From the NCBI GenBank assembly GCA_015058655.1, contig SVBX01000007.1, positions 62,001 to 126,000 of the forward strand: DNA of 64,000 nt. Reading direction: 5' to 3'. Position 1 is the stretch's first letter. Every line of letters begins with the position of its first letter. Below the pieces are notes generated by a model. That model saw only the letters and a list, made by a program, of their open reading frames with translations. It searched no databases and was not told the DNA's origin. Of the stretch, positions 17,881 to 27,344 are shown one piece after another. The DNA comes from Pseudoselenomonas ruminantium. Lineage in GTDB: Bacteria; Bacillota; Negativicutes; Selenomonadales; Selenomonadaceae. The translations under genes were made by a program, and so were the position numbers.

Positions 17881-19146
17881 TCAATCATTTCTCTGCATGA
17901 ATCCAAAAATCACGTCCGCTACCCGTTCAGCAGCATGCCCATCTTCAATCAAAGATATTTTATGGAAAAAATCTTTCAAACCATTGCAGTAAGCATCATA
18001 ATCAAAACTATCAATATTATCCTGCAACTCCACATTAGTCTGAGCAACTGAAAAAGGCAATTCCCCGGGCTTCCACATGAACTTTCCACGGTTCTCCTTG
18101 TATTCCTCAACATCATCAGCATACAAGAACACCGGCATATACGCATATGCAGCATCAAATGCACAGCTGGAGTAATCCGTCAATACGGCATCGCAGCCTG
18201 CAATCAACTCGCTAATATCATCATGCTGGCTGACATCACATAGATTTTCTGATCCTTCTTGCACAGACATGTTATGCATTTTAGCAGCCACCTGAGGATG
18301 CAAACGAAGCATCACTTGCCACTGCCCTGAAAATCTTTTCCCTAAAGCAGTAATCAAGCTTTCAAAATCAACACTGGGATAATCCTGCCTTACCTCTTTT
18401 TTCAAATTCTGATTGCCACCGCGAAACGTTGGCGCAAATAGAATAACCTTTACATCTTTAGGCAATCCATACTGCTCACGAATCAATTTGTGATATCTAT
18501 CCCTTTGCGTGATAACAATGTCATTACGCGGCGTACCAACCTGCAGAACAGGCCCAGTATAAAAAAGCAAATCTGGAAGAAGCCTTGACCGGTACGCCGA
18601 ATCAGTAATAACATAGTCTATTAATTCTGAGTCAGCCTCACTTACAATCTGCGCAATCTTTGGAAGTTTATCTCCTCGGAATCGCCCAACAGCCTTGATT
18701 CCTAAGCTGCCATGCCAGGTTTGAATGTAAAGCTGACCTTTCCTCTTTCGAGTTCCCCATGGCTTACGATAATTATCTATCCATATCTTGGCTGTTGATA
18801 GATGATAAGCTGTATTTTCTGGCGTATCTTCTACTTTTTCAATCCAATCCGGAAAATCACGGCTTACATCATGCATAAGCCAAACAAAGTTCAAGGACGA
18901 GTCTCGCCTATGCAATTCCTCAACTACATACCGAGGATTACATCCATAGTGACCATCACCCTCAAAGGCCGAAACCACAATTTTATTGTTCTCAATAGGA
19001 CGAACTTCCATATTCTGGAACAATTTTGTCAGTTCTTCTGCTTGTTCTCTTCTATTTTCGATATACAAGCCTTCTTGAGAAACATTTCCTTTTGCTTCCG
19101 TTTCAATTGTAGTAAATCTTTCTTTCATAAAGCAGACTCCTGACAA
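17881..19146 (-). CDS. CDP-glycerol glycerophosphotransferase family protein (TagB/TagF-like)
   Basis: YIQTWHGSLGIKAVGR, LFAPTFRGG, CDAVLTDYSSCAFDAAY; start possibly 19128 (MKERFTTIE). Confidence 0.85.
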   Translation of the reverse strand: MSGVCFMKERFTTIETEAKGNVSQEGLYIENRREQAEELTKLFQNMEVRPIENNKIVVSAFEGDGHYGCNPRYVVEELHRRDSSLNFVWLMHDVSRDFPDWIEKVEDTPENTAYHLSTAKIWIDNYRKPWGTRKRKGQLYIQTWHGSLGIKAVGRFRGDKLPKIAQIVSEADSELIDYVITDSAYRSRLLPDLLFYTGPVLQVGTPRNDIVITQRDRYHKLIREQYGLPKDVKVILFAPTFRGGNQNLKKEVRQDYPSVDFESLITALGKRFSGQWQVMLRLHPQVAAKMHNMSVQEGSENLCDVSQHDDISELIAGCDAVLTDYSSCAFDAAYAYMPVFLYADDVEEYKENRGKFMWKPGELPFSVAQTNVELQDNIDSFDYDAYCNGLKDFFHKISLIEDGHAAERVADVIFGFMQRND

Positions 19147-19181
19147 TGTTGTAAATTAGAACTTTTAACCTACTATGCCGG

Positions 19182-19952
19182 TTATCCTCTCAACCAGCTC
19201 ATATCTCCATCCACCACTCGTCTGCCACTGTCAGGACAGTCGGTGATGATGGCGTCTGCGCCCAGGTCAGCCCAACGCTTGATCTCGCTCTTAATGTCTA
19301 TGGTCCAAATATGAACCTTCAGGCCCTTAGCATGACAAGCTTCCAGTACACTTTCCTGCATCTGGCTGACAGGAGGATGATAGGCATCCGCGCCCAAGCT
19401 ACTGACATACTCTGCAGCCTTGCCGAGCAGCTTTCCTGAGAGGATACCAAAACGGGAATGGTACCCCTTTGTCTTGCAATAAGTCATGGCTTTCTTCACT
19501 GAGTAATGGCTGAAAGAAGAATAAGTAACCTGCTCATCCATGCCCATCTTGTGCACAAGGTCAGCAGTCTTCTCCTCTAGCCCCTCATAGTAGAGCACAC
19601 TGCTCTTCAGCTCCAGGTTCAGCTCCAGATTCGTGTCCTGTAAGAGACAAAGCAAATCCTCCAATGTGGGGATCTCTACCTTGCCGAATTCAGGATGAAC
19701 CTTGCTAAAGCTGAAGCCCCTCAGTTCTTTCAGCGTGTAATCCTTTATCCAGCCACTACCATCACTGACGCGGTCGATAGTTTCATCATGGGCCAGTACA
19801 AGTACACCATCCTTAGTTAGCTGCACATCGGTCTCAATACCATCCGCCCCCATTTTTATTGCCCTCTCAAAGGCCGGCATGGTATTTTCCGGAGCGTATT
19901 GCTTGTCCCAACCGGAAGCTCCCCTGTGAGCCCAGATTTTCGTTTTTGCCAA
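19182..19952 (-). CDS. Glycerophosphodiester phosphodiesterase (GlpQ/UgpQ-like)
   Basis: IWAHRGASGWDKQYAPENTMPAFERAIKMGADGIETDVQLTKDGVLVLAHDE. Confidence 0.92.
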   Translation of the reverse strand: MAKTKIWAHRGASGWDKQYAPENTMPAFERAIKMGADGIETDVQLTKDGVLVLAHDETIDRVSDGSGWIKDYTLKELRGFSFSKVHPEFGKVEIPTLEDLLCLLQDTNLELNLELKSSVLYYEGLEEKTADLVHKMGMDEQVTYSSFSHYSVKKAMTYCKTKGYHSRFGILSGKLLGKAAEYVSSLGADAYHPPVSQMQESVLEACHAKGLKVHIWTIDIKSEIKRWADLGADAIITDCPDSGRRVVDGDMSWLRG

Positions 19953-19953
19953 T

Positions 19954-21306
19954 TTACTCTGCCTCCTGTACTTTCTTCCTAGCAGCCAGGAATCTTTCCA
20001 TAATCTCGGCCATGGCTATACTCTCAGCGGCAGTAAGTTTGAACTCGCTCTTGCCATAGCCATTGATGGTAGATATGAAGTCGCTGAGTTCATACCTGAG
20101 GCCACCACCGAGAAAGCGGGTGGAAATCTTCTGGTTCTGCTCCCGATCCTCATAGCACACCTCAAACTCGTGGGTAAGCCACCAGGGAGACGGTACAAGT
20201 ATATAACCTTTAGTGCCAGAAATAAGCAACTGTCCTTCAGACTTCACCTTCAACCCGGTCTTGGCTGTAGCTATGGCATTGGGATAGGTGAAGTAGGCTT
20301 TGGTGTAGACATCCACACCATTCTCTGCCAGGAACATCTTAAACTCCACATCATCATAGTGAAGACCAAGAATTTTCAGGATGGGCAGAATGGCGTAACT
20401 TCCAAATTCCGTAAAGCTGCCACCACATTCAGTGTCCGTCAGTTCCCGCAAATGGTCAGGTGTCAATCGGCTAAAGCAAGCTTCCACATCTCTTATTTCA
20501 CCGATAGTGCCACTCTTCACTGTACTCAATAGGCGTATGAAGCCTGGAGCATGGGCCGTCTTAATGGCCTCCATAAGCACTAGGTTCTTCTCCTTGGCTA
20601 GGGCATATAATTCTTCAGCTTGGGATTTGGTCAGACACAAAGGCTTTTCACAAAGCACATGCACACCATGCACCAAAGCACTTTTTGCGTAGGCATAGTG
20701 GGTGGCATGGGGTGAAGCAATATTCACAGCATTTACCTTGCTATAAAGTTCCTCTTCGTCATCCGTGAAGAAGTCAAGCTTGTGGTTTTCGGCAAAATGC
20801 TCTGCACTCTTAATATGAGGATTGAATACCCCGTCAATGGAAAGGCCGCTGACGAAACGAGATTCAGGAACAAAGCGTCCAGCAATCCGACCACTGCCCA
20901 TAATCCCCATATGTACCAGCTCATAGGCCTCCGCTCTCAGCATGGTGCTGGAGATACCTTCCGTACGTGGCAAATAAATAACCTCACAATATTCCTTCAA
21001 ATAGTCAAAGTGTCCTACCCAGTCAGAACCAACCGTAAAAACATCCGCCTGATACTTCTGGATATCCTCCACCTTTTGCCCAACATGGTCTTCCACTATG
21101 ATTTCATCGGCAAAGCCTGTGGCCTTCACGTTCTCTATACGCTTTAGGATGGGGTCGATAAGGTTCAGCTTGCCGCGTTCCTCATCGAAATGCTCTGTAG
21201 TCACGCCAACTATGAGGTACTCTCCTAATGCTTTAGCTCGTTGGAGCAAGCGGTAGTGTCCTTTATGGAACAGATCGAAGGAGCCGTAGGTTATGACTTT
21301 TTTCAT
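19954..21306 (-). CDS. Bifunctional TagD-like cytidylyltransferase / Gfo-Idh-MocA oxidoreductase fusion
   Basis: N-term MKKVITYGSFDLFHKGHYRLLQRAKALGEYLIVGV..GSDW; C-term MGIMGSGRIAGRFVPE...NIASPHATHYAYAKSALVHGVHVLCEKPL; start trimmed to 21306. Confidence 0.85.
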   Translation of the reverse strand: MKKVITYGSFDLFHKGHYRLLQRAKALGEYLIVGVTTEHFDEERGKLNLIDPILKRIENVKATGFADEIIVEDHVGQKVEDIQKYQADVFTVGSDWVGHFDYLKEYCEVIYLPRTEGISSTMLRAEAYELVHMGIMGSGRIAGRFVPESRFVSGLSIDGVFNPHIKSAEHFAENHKLDFFTDDEEELYSKVNAVNIASPHATHYAYAKSALVHGVHVLCEKPLCLTKSQAEELYALAKEKNLVLMEAIKTAHAPGFIRLLSTVKSGTIGEIRDVEACFSRLTPDHLRELTDTECGGSFTEFGSYAILPILKILGLHYDDVEFKMFLAENGVDVYTKAYFTYPNAIATAKTGLKVKSEGQLLISGTKGYILVPSPWWLTHEFEVCYEDREQNQKISTRFLGGGLRYELSDFISTINGYGKSEFKLTAAESIAMAEIMERFLAARKKVQEAE

Positions 21307-21355
21307 TGGTTGGCCTCCCTTGTTATTCTTGCTATAATTGCAGTTTCGGTGTGAA

Positions 21356-21441
21356 CACCTCATTCGTCAGCCTGCGGCTGCCACCACCAGGGAGCCCACT
21401 GGGCTCCCGCGCTTACGCCCCCCCCTCAAGGGGAAGGCTTT
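21356..21441. repeat. Hairpin intergenic repeat (family member A)
   Basis: cacctcattcgtCAGCCtgcGGCTGccacc...ccctcaaggggaaggctt; shares framework with 56687-56742 and 61081-61116. Confidence 0.7.
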
Positions 21442-22762
21442 AAATATTGCGGTCATGACCTGCGCCGAAGCGGACGAAATGCAATTTGCCGCTGGCTTTG
21501 ATAATCAGAATATCCCAGAGCTCCTGGCTTGCTTCCCCTAAGACTCTGGCAGGAGTGAAACTGCCCTCTACTTTTCGCTCAGCCATATCCTCGCATTTGG
21601 CACAGCCTATAGAAACAACAGGAAAAGTCTGTTTCCCTTGCCATTGGTATACAAAATCTGCATGAGCGTGGCCGTGAATGTAGGCCAGGATTTGCACTTT
21701 GCTATTGTCCAACGCCTTTAGCAATAAATTGCCGTTGCGTATTTCCTCTGACCAAGGGTCAAGCTCCGGCAATGGGGCATCATGGGAGAAAAACAATATG
21801 CGCCAGCCTTCTGGCATGTCCTTAAGAGTCTCCCGTACCCAGTCAATTTGCGTAAGGTCAAAGCCGTACCTGGGACTGGCCCCATTATCATAGGCACTGA
21901 GGTACAGGCATCGTAGCTTCTGCTGCGGGCAATCGACATAGTAGTATGTCTTGTCCCTGTCCTGTTTCCACTTTTCTGCACCTTCATGATACAACGCCGC
22001 CTGCTCATGGAGGGACATCACATCAGGATTGCCGTGGAAATAGTTGGCATCGTGATTGCCCAGCACAATATGCACAGGTACTTCCAGCTTGTGCATATCT
22101 TTTAGCATGGATTGCACGTAGCGACAGGTCAGCCATCGTGAAACTGTGCCATCGGTGAGATCCCCCAAGTGGACGAGCCCATCCAGTCTGGTCTTTTGTT
22201 GCAAGGCCAGCAAGTTCGCTGCTGTATCCTGCCATGTGCCATTAACGGTCATGTGAGTGTCCGCAAGTATGACCAAGGCCAAATCTCCCGGCTCACGCAA
22301 GGTATTGATGCGATTCCCTACACGTTCCACTTCTTGCTCAAATACACAAGACTGCCTTTTTTCTACAGTGGAGGTGAATATCAGGGTGCTGCTAAAGCCC
22401 GCTGCTTCCTCTGCCGTGATGTTTTCCCCATCTGCCCGCCTTGCCGCTACCCGGAAGTAACAGCGTCCCTTGAAGATGTATTTGTCCATGCAATAGGAAT
22501 CTTCCCGAAGGTCACCCCTGTAGGTGCCCCAGATTTGTTCCGGGGCGTAGTCGTAGGTGTGCAGATATTTTTCTGGAAATTCCAAGGAGTAGGTAGCTAC
22601 TGCGAAACGGTAGCGAGAGTCCTTCAGTTCCAAGCTACTGCCGACCTCTGCCAGATAGAAGCCCTCTGTAGCCAGCCTGCTTGGCACATTGCACATAAAG
22701 AAGCCGGTCTCAGACTGCAGTGTTGCACATGCTGTGAACAGTAATGGTATAAATTTTGGCAT
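21440..22762 (-). CDS. Metallophosphoesterase with N-terminal extension
   Basis: LADTHM, HLGDLTDG, LGNHDANY, SHDAPLPE, YIHGHAHADF; start trimmed to 22762, abutting the 22762 stop. Confidence 0.85.
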   Translation of the reverse strand: MPKFIPLLFTACATLQSETGFFMCNVPSRLATEGFYLAEVGSSLELKDSRYRFAVATYSLEFPEKYLHTYDYAPEQIWGTYRGDLREDSYCMDKYIFKGRCYFRVAARRADGENITAEEAAGFSSTLIFTSTVEKRQSCVFEQEVERVGNRINTLREPGDLALVILADTHMTVNGTWQDTAANLLALQQKTRLDGLVHLGDLTDGTVSRWLTCRYVQSMLKDMHKLEVPVHIVLGNHDANYFHGNPDVMSLHEQAALYHEGAEKWKQDRDKTYYYVDCPQQKLRCLYLSAYDNGASPRYGFDLTQIDWVRETLKDMPEGWRILFFSHDAPLPELDPWSEEIRNGNLLLKALDNSKVQILAYIHGHAHADFVYQWQGKQTFPVVSIGCAKCEDMAERKVEGSFTPARVLGEASQELWDILIIKASGKLHFVRFGAGHDRNI

Positions 22763-25383
22763 CACCCCAGCCTCCTGAGGACTTCTTCTTTGACCTTTTC
22801 CCCGCAGGTACCATCGATATTTTTGGCAAGCTCCGACCAATATTTTCGTTGCTTATCCCTATCATGTACTCCGCTTGTCACATATTCAATATACTGGCTA
22901 ACAGAACGGCACACCCTGTGCTCATCTGTAGCATATGGAATGTCTTTTCCCATACGCTCAAAGGTTTGTCCAATGGGCGTTGGCCAATTCTTGACCTGTT
23001 CCTCCGTCAGGCGACAAGGAATTTCTTTGTAAGTAAGAGTACGGAAGTCGTACCAGTACAAGCGGTTGTCAATGGTGAACTGTATAGCCCTCCCCGGCAA
23101 GTCCTCGTTCCAGGGACGATAGCCAGGTATCCACAGGCCGCCAAAACTGGTAAGGGGGCTTTGCTGCATAAAGAAGTTAGTTTTTCTCTCTGCCCAGCCA
23201 AAGGGCAGACCCAAATCCACCTTTTCCAGCTTTTTCTTTGCCATATTCAGGCGCATGGCTATGTTGCTAAAGCAAGGCAGAAGATAAACATAGCCATCGA
23301 GCCTTACAATGCTCGAGAATTTGTACTGACTCTCAAAGTCCCACCAGTCTGTCTGGCACTGGTACCCCATCGGGTAATCATCCATGGTCAGCACTTCACA
23401 TTCCCCTGTATGTGTATCCCAACGGCGAATTTTTTCCGTTCTCCAAGGGAACAGCCAGTAGATGCCAGAACCATAGGATTCCTCCACCATGCAACAGCAA
23501 TCTGTGTCCTCAGGTCCAACATCCTGCCAGGAATAATCTCCCGTGGCCAAATCAAAGGTCATAACCTTATTAGACTGAAGGGCTGAGATGTATAGGAGAT
23601 TGGGATACTTAATCCAGGCTGTGCCCCCTATAAGCTGCATATGCTCAGCTGTGATAGTAGGCAGGATTTCCTTTAAAAACTCACGATAATAAGTCAGTTC
23701 ACCTGTATGCTGATCCAGCCGAATCATGGCCTGGTAGCGGGAGGGCATGAAGTACAGGTAATGCTCGTACTTTAGAATGCCTCCAAAGTTCCCGCCTTCC
23801 AGCGGATTTTCGTAAGAAATATCCTTACGTTCTCCCGTTGTTACATCATATATACAGATGGTCTTGGCACTGTCGGGAGAGAAATAAAATTTCCCATCAT
23901 CCTCATCCCGCATAAAGGTGCTGTACATTTTGCTGTCTGGAGTGTTGCCGAAATCCAGCAATGTCTCTATGTCACCTGTCTCCCAGTCCAGCCTGCAAAA
24001 TCTTTTATAATGCGATGCCAGGAAATAGCTTTGCTTCATATCCTTGTCTATAATATGGGCACCAATTTGCAATGCCCTCTTCTCCTCCATGGATGGCTCC
24101 TGCCATAAAGTGTAATCGCCCGAGAAGAAAATAGGCTTGCCCGCATAGCCAAACAAGCTGACCACCGAGGAAGTGGCCTCCCCTAAATAGGCATCAGACA
24201 CAGCCATGGTCATCTCCAGATCTGGTGTCTCATCGAAAATGCCTATCTGTTGGAAAATATACCGATTTTTAATCTCCATGTACTCATCGTAAAGAGCGGG
24301 ACGCACAGACTGTATGCAGGACTCCATAAGAGGATGTGGCCGCCAAATAAGTGCCACTTCCGGATGTCTTTGGAAGGTGCCGAAGATGTAGCGCATCTTC
24401 TTCAAGAAGCGCTCGCCTTGCTGAAGAATGCCGGAAATGCTGGTATTGTAGAAGATAACCTTCCGACCACCTATATAATCCAGCCACTCCTGCGGCACGT
24501 TGGGATGCTTTTCGCAGTAGTAAATCCTGTCTATCTTGGGTGACCCCAAGGCCAGAATTTTTTCTTTAGGCAGAAAATCATCAAAGTAGGGTTCCTCCCC
24601 TTCCTTGATTTCCGAAAAGCGCATAGGCGCAATCTGCATATGCTCCTGCTGCACCACCATAAAATCCATGTACTGATACACTGAGCCAGTCGCATGCTGC
24701 TCTGGCCAACGACGTCCCACAACAAAATAAGGCACATAAACCAACAAATCTGTATGTGGCCTTAAATTAAAAGAGTACATACTGGAGTCCAAAGACGTGG
24801 CAGAATTGCAGTTGTCGTACGGATTGTGAGTAAAAATCACCTCTGGATGCATAGCTTCCAAATTCACGGACTGCCAATCCAAAGTAGGCACATCTTTAGG
24901 GAACAAATTTCTCTCACAGTGCCATTCTTTAGCTGTCCCATCAGGATTTCTGTCACAATATGGAACAGGTATTACATAGGCAATACAGTTCTCCTTATCC
25001 TCATCAGCTGCCCGCCAGATGCTTTCCAAACTATCCCACATAGAAGCTTTGTAAGGGATGAATACCATCTCTTTTTTGAACTTCGTTTCCTTCTTAGTCT
25101 CTGTCACGATATGCTGCAAAAGTTCTTTGCAAAGAGAAAGTATCTCCTGGGTATCATTCCCAGACTCCCCAGAGAGAATCTGATTGAAGGCCATAATGAG
25201 ACCATCATAAACCTCCCCATACTTCTCATAAGCAGTCTGGGGCAGTCCCTTTTTGCACAGTGTCTGTGCTTCCTTCATTCTCTGCAAAAGAGCATGAGTA
25301 TCTCGAAGATTTCCCTTCGACACCATTTCGAGGGCTACGTAGGTGCTTTTCAGTTTTGATAAAAGTCGTTGCTGTATAGCCAT
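22762..25383 (-). CDS. Large protein: N-terminal GT-B/CDP-glycerol transferase-like region, C-terminal beta-propeller-like repeats
   Basis: VIFYNTSISGILQQGERFLKKMRYIFGTFQRHPEVALIWRPHPL, SDAYLGEATSSVVSLFGYAGKP; then repeated blade-like segments (YFSPDSAKTICIYDVTTGE, YLYFMPSRYQAMIRLDQHTGEL, VYLLPCFSNIAMRLNMAKKKL). Confidence 0.75.
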   Translation of the reverse strand: MAIQQRLLSKLKSTYVALEMVSKGNLRDTHALLQRMKEAQTLCKKGLPQTAYEKYGEVYDGLIMAFNQILSGESGNDTQEILSLCKELLQHIVTETKKETKFKKEMVFIPYKASMWDSLESIWRAADEDKENCIAYVIPVPYCDRNPDGTAKEWHCERNLFPKDVPTLDWQSVNLEAMHPEVIFTHNPYDNCNSATSLDSSMYSFNLRPHTDLLVYVPYFVVGRRWPEQHATGSVYQYMDFMVVQQEHMQIAPMRFSEIKEGEEPYFDDFLPKEKILALGSPKIDRIYYCEKHPNVPQEWLDYIGGRKVIFYNTSISGILQQGERFLKKMRYIFGTFQRHPEVALIWRPHPLMESCIQSVRPALYDEYMEIKNRYIFQQIGIFDETPDLEMTMAVSDAYLGEATSSVVSLFGYAGKPIFFSGDYTLWQEPSMEEKRALQIGAHIIDKDMKQSYFLASHYKRFCRLDWETGDIETLLDFGNTPDSKMYSTFMRDEDDGKFYFSPDSAKTICIYDVTTGERKDISYENPLEGGNFGGILKYEHYLYFMPSRYQAMIRLDQHTGELTYYREFLKEILPTITAEHMQLIGGTAWIKYPNLLYISALQSNKVMTFDLATGDYSWQDVGPEDTDCCCMVEESYGSGIYWLFPWRTEKIRRWDTHTGECEVLTMDDYPMGYQCQTDWWDFESQYKFSSIVRLDGYVYLLPCFSNIAMRLNMAKKKLEKVDLGLPFGWAERKTNFFMQQSPLTSFGGLWIPGYRPWNEDLPGRAIQFTIDNRLYWYDFRTLTYKEIPCRLTEEQVKNWPTPIGQTFERMGKDIPYATDEHRVCRSVSQYIEYVTSGVHDRDKQRKYWSELAKNIDGTCGEKVKEEVLRRLG

Positions 25384-25573
25384 CTAAATAGCCCTCTCTG
25401 CTCGAATTTATAAAGTAACTGGTGTAATCTCTGACACGATAGGTGCGGACGGGAATCCCCCTTCCACCGTCTTCGACGGTCCCCCTTCCCCGTGAACGGG
25501 GCAGGCTGGGGTGTGCTGGCGGATGGATACAATCTTATACTAACTCATACTATCTTAGTATGCCTTTTGGTTA

Positions 25574-25643
25574 TGCACCCAATTTGCACCCAAATGCACC
25601 CTTTTGCACCCGGGTGCACCCAAAATGCACCCTTTTTGCACCC
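25574..25643. repeat. Seven TGCACCC heptamers spaced 10-11 bp (iteron-like)
   Basis: TGCACCC starts at 25574, 25585, 25595, 25605, 25615, 25626, 25637. Confidence 0.9.
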
Positions 25644-25684
25644 AAGGAGAAAAGCTGTCATAGTTTTCTCCTTAATGTTGATAC

Positions 25685-26377
25685 TTAGGCGCATTTCCCA
25701 AATTTGGGATAATCCCCGAAGCCCCTTATTTCAAGGGGTTTCGGGCATGAACCCAATTCTCGGATTTGTATCGAATTGTTGTAAAATTGATTGCAATTAT
25801 CATAAGGATAATGGAAGAATATTGCATCAGGATGCATATGCTTTAAATCCACTTCCTGCCAGTCCAGCGTGGGAATCTCCTCAGGAAAGAACTCCCTCTC
25901 GCAGTGCCACTCTTTGGCAGTCATATCCGGGTTTCTGTCGCAATACGGTATAGGTATCACATGAGCAAGGCAGTTGTCCTTATCCTCATATGCAGCCCGC
26001 CACACACTCTCCAAGCTGTCCCACATGGAATACTTGTATGGCAGGAACACCAGTTCTTTTTTGAATTTCTCCTCTTTGGAGGTCTCCATCACAATATGCT
26101 GCAAGAGATCCTTGCAGAGATTCACGATTTCCTGCGTGTCGCTGCCGGAAGCTCCATCGAGCACCTGCTTGATAGCCATGATGAGGCCGTCATAGATTTC
26201 TCCGTACTTGGCAAAGTTGCTTTCCGTCAGTCCCTGCTGGCACAGCGTCCTGGCCTCCACCAGATTGCGATACACGGGATGCATTTTCTGAGGATGAGCC
26301 GATGCTGCCATGTTCATGGTCACATAGGTGGATTTAAGTTTGGATAAAAGTCTGCTTTTAATAGCCATCGTCTTCAC
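25685..26377 (-). pseudogene. Truncated paralog of the 22762-25383 protein (first ~200 aa retained)
   Basis: MAIKSRLLSKLKSTYV...IPYCDRNPDMTAKEWHCERE..PYDNCN aligns colinearly with the N-terminus of the 873-aa protein; unrelated tail after YDNCN. Initiation codon may be 26368 (MAIKSRLL). Confidence 0.75.
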
Positions 26378-26602
26378 CTTTATTTTATGGATTATGAATA
26401 AAGATATGCAATCAACCTAATTGCACAAAGTTACAGCTAAATATACAGCAAATCACACTTAATATATAGATTATATCATTTAGCTCTCTTGCTCGCAAGA
26501 TAAAATGAGTTTTTTCTGAATCTTTGCTAATGCAAATAAAACTCCGCGCAAAAACATCTCCCATATGCGAGCTTATAGAAAATCCTGGCTTGCATGCCAA
26601 AA

Positions 26603-26626
26603 GAGCCCCAACTTCAGTCAGGGCTC
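26603..26626 (-). terminator. Rho-independent terminator after ridA
   Basis: gagccc...gggctc stem followed by TTTT on minus strand. Confidence 0.75.
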
Positions 26627-26650
26627 AACTCTATGCTTCTATGGTGCATA

Positions 26651-27022
26651 TCACAGCACTGCCGTAGCTTCCACTTCGCACAGGGCGCCGGCAGGCAGAT
26701 CTTTCACGGCTACGCAGCTGCGGGCCGGTTTGCTGATGAAATGCTTGGCGTAGACTTCGTTGAAAGCCTTGAAATCGGCAATGTCTGCCAGGAAGCAGGT
26801 GGTCTTGACCACATGGCTCATGTCCGTGCCTGCGGCTGCCAGCACGGCTTCTACATTCTTGCAGCACTGCTCGGCCTGCTCTTCGATAGTCTTGGCTACG
26901 ATTTTCCCCTCTGCGGGATTGATGGCAATCTGGCCGGAAAGATAGAGCGTGTTCCCTGCTTTGATGGCCTGGCTGTACGGCCCTACGGCTGCAGGTGCCT
27001 TGTCGGTATGAATGATTTCCAT
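26651..27022 (-). CDS. ridA: RidA family reactive intermediate/imine deaminase
   Basis: APAAVGPYSQAIKAGNTLYLSGQI; CFLADIADFKAFNEVY; PARSCVAVKDLPAGALCEVEATAV. Confidence 0.95.
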   Translation of the reverse strand: MEIIHTDKAPAAVGPYSQAIKAGNTLYLSGQIAINPAEGKIVAKTIEEQAEQCCKNVEAVLAAAGTDMSHVVKTTCFLADIADFKAFNEVYAKHFISKPARSCVAVKDLPAGALCEVEATAVL

Positions 27023-27107
27023 AGATGATTCCTCCTGTATTTTGCAAATGTCAACAATGTCTATTTTAGCTTAACGAGGATATATTTACAAGGTTACAGA
27101 CAGAAAA

Positions 27108-27144
27108 GGAGAGATTCTCCCTCAACAGAGGCAAGAATCTCTCC
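27108..27144 (-). terminator. Terminator downstream of feo genes
   Basis: ggagagattct ... agaatctctcc with T-run on minus strand. Confidence 0.75.
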
Positions 27145-27153
27145 TGAACCCGT

Positions 27154-27312
27154 TTATTTCTTTTCCAGGCTGTGACAGCCGCTGCAACAGCTGCAACTGC
27201 CGCCTGTGCTGCCGCAGCAGTCCTCCTTGCCGTCACGCAGGTTGCGATAAACATGCCGCACAGCAAAGAACAGAGCCACAGCCAGGAACAAGCCTACGAT
27301 AAAAGTGGACAT
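27154..27312 (-). CDS. FeoB-associated Cys-rich membrane protein (52 aa)
   Basis: Reverse-strand reading: MSTFIVGLFLAVALFFAVRHVYRNLRDGKEDCCGSTGGSCSCCSGCHSLEKK*; directly downstream of feoB; below ORF track cutoff. Confidence 0.85.
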   Translation of the reverse strand: MSTFIVGLFLAVALFFAVRHVYRNLRDGKEDCCGSTGGSCSCCSGCHSLEKK

Positions 27313-27344
27313 GATGCATGCTCCAATCTATCCCCCAAGAGGAA

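Noticed and set aside
25574-25643. TGCACCC array considered as a CRISPR
   Set aside because: Repeat unit is 7 bp with 3-4 bp spacers; CRISPR repeats and spacers are ~20-40 bp. No cas genes seen.
25443-25953. Plus-strand ORFs covering the TGCACCC region
   Set aside because: Coding potential arises from the repeat itself (His-Pro/Cys-Thr periodicity); no start context or homology.
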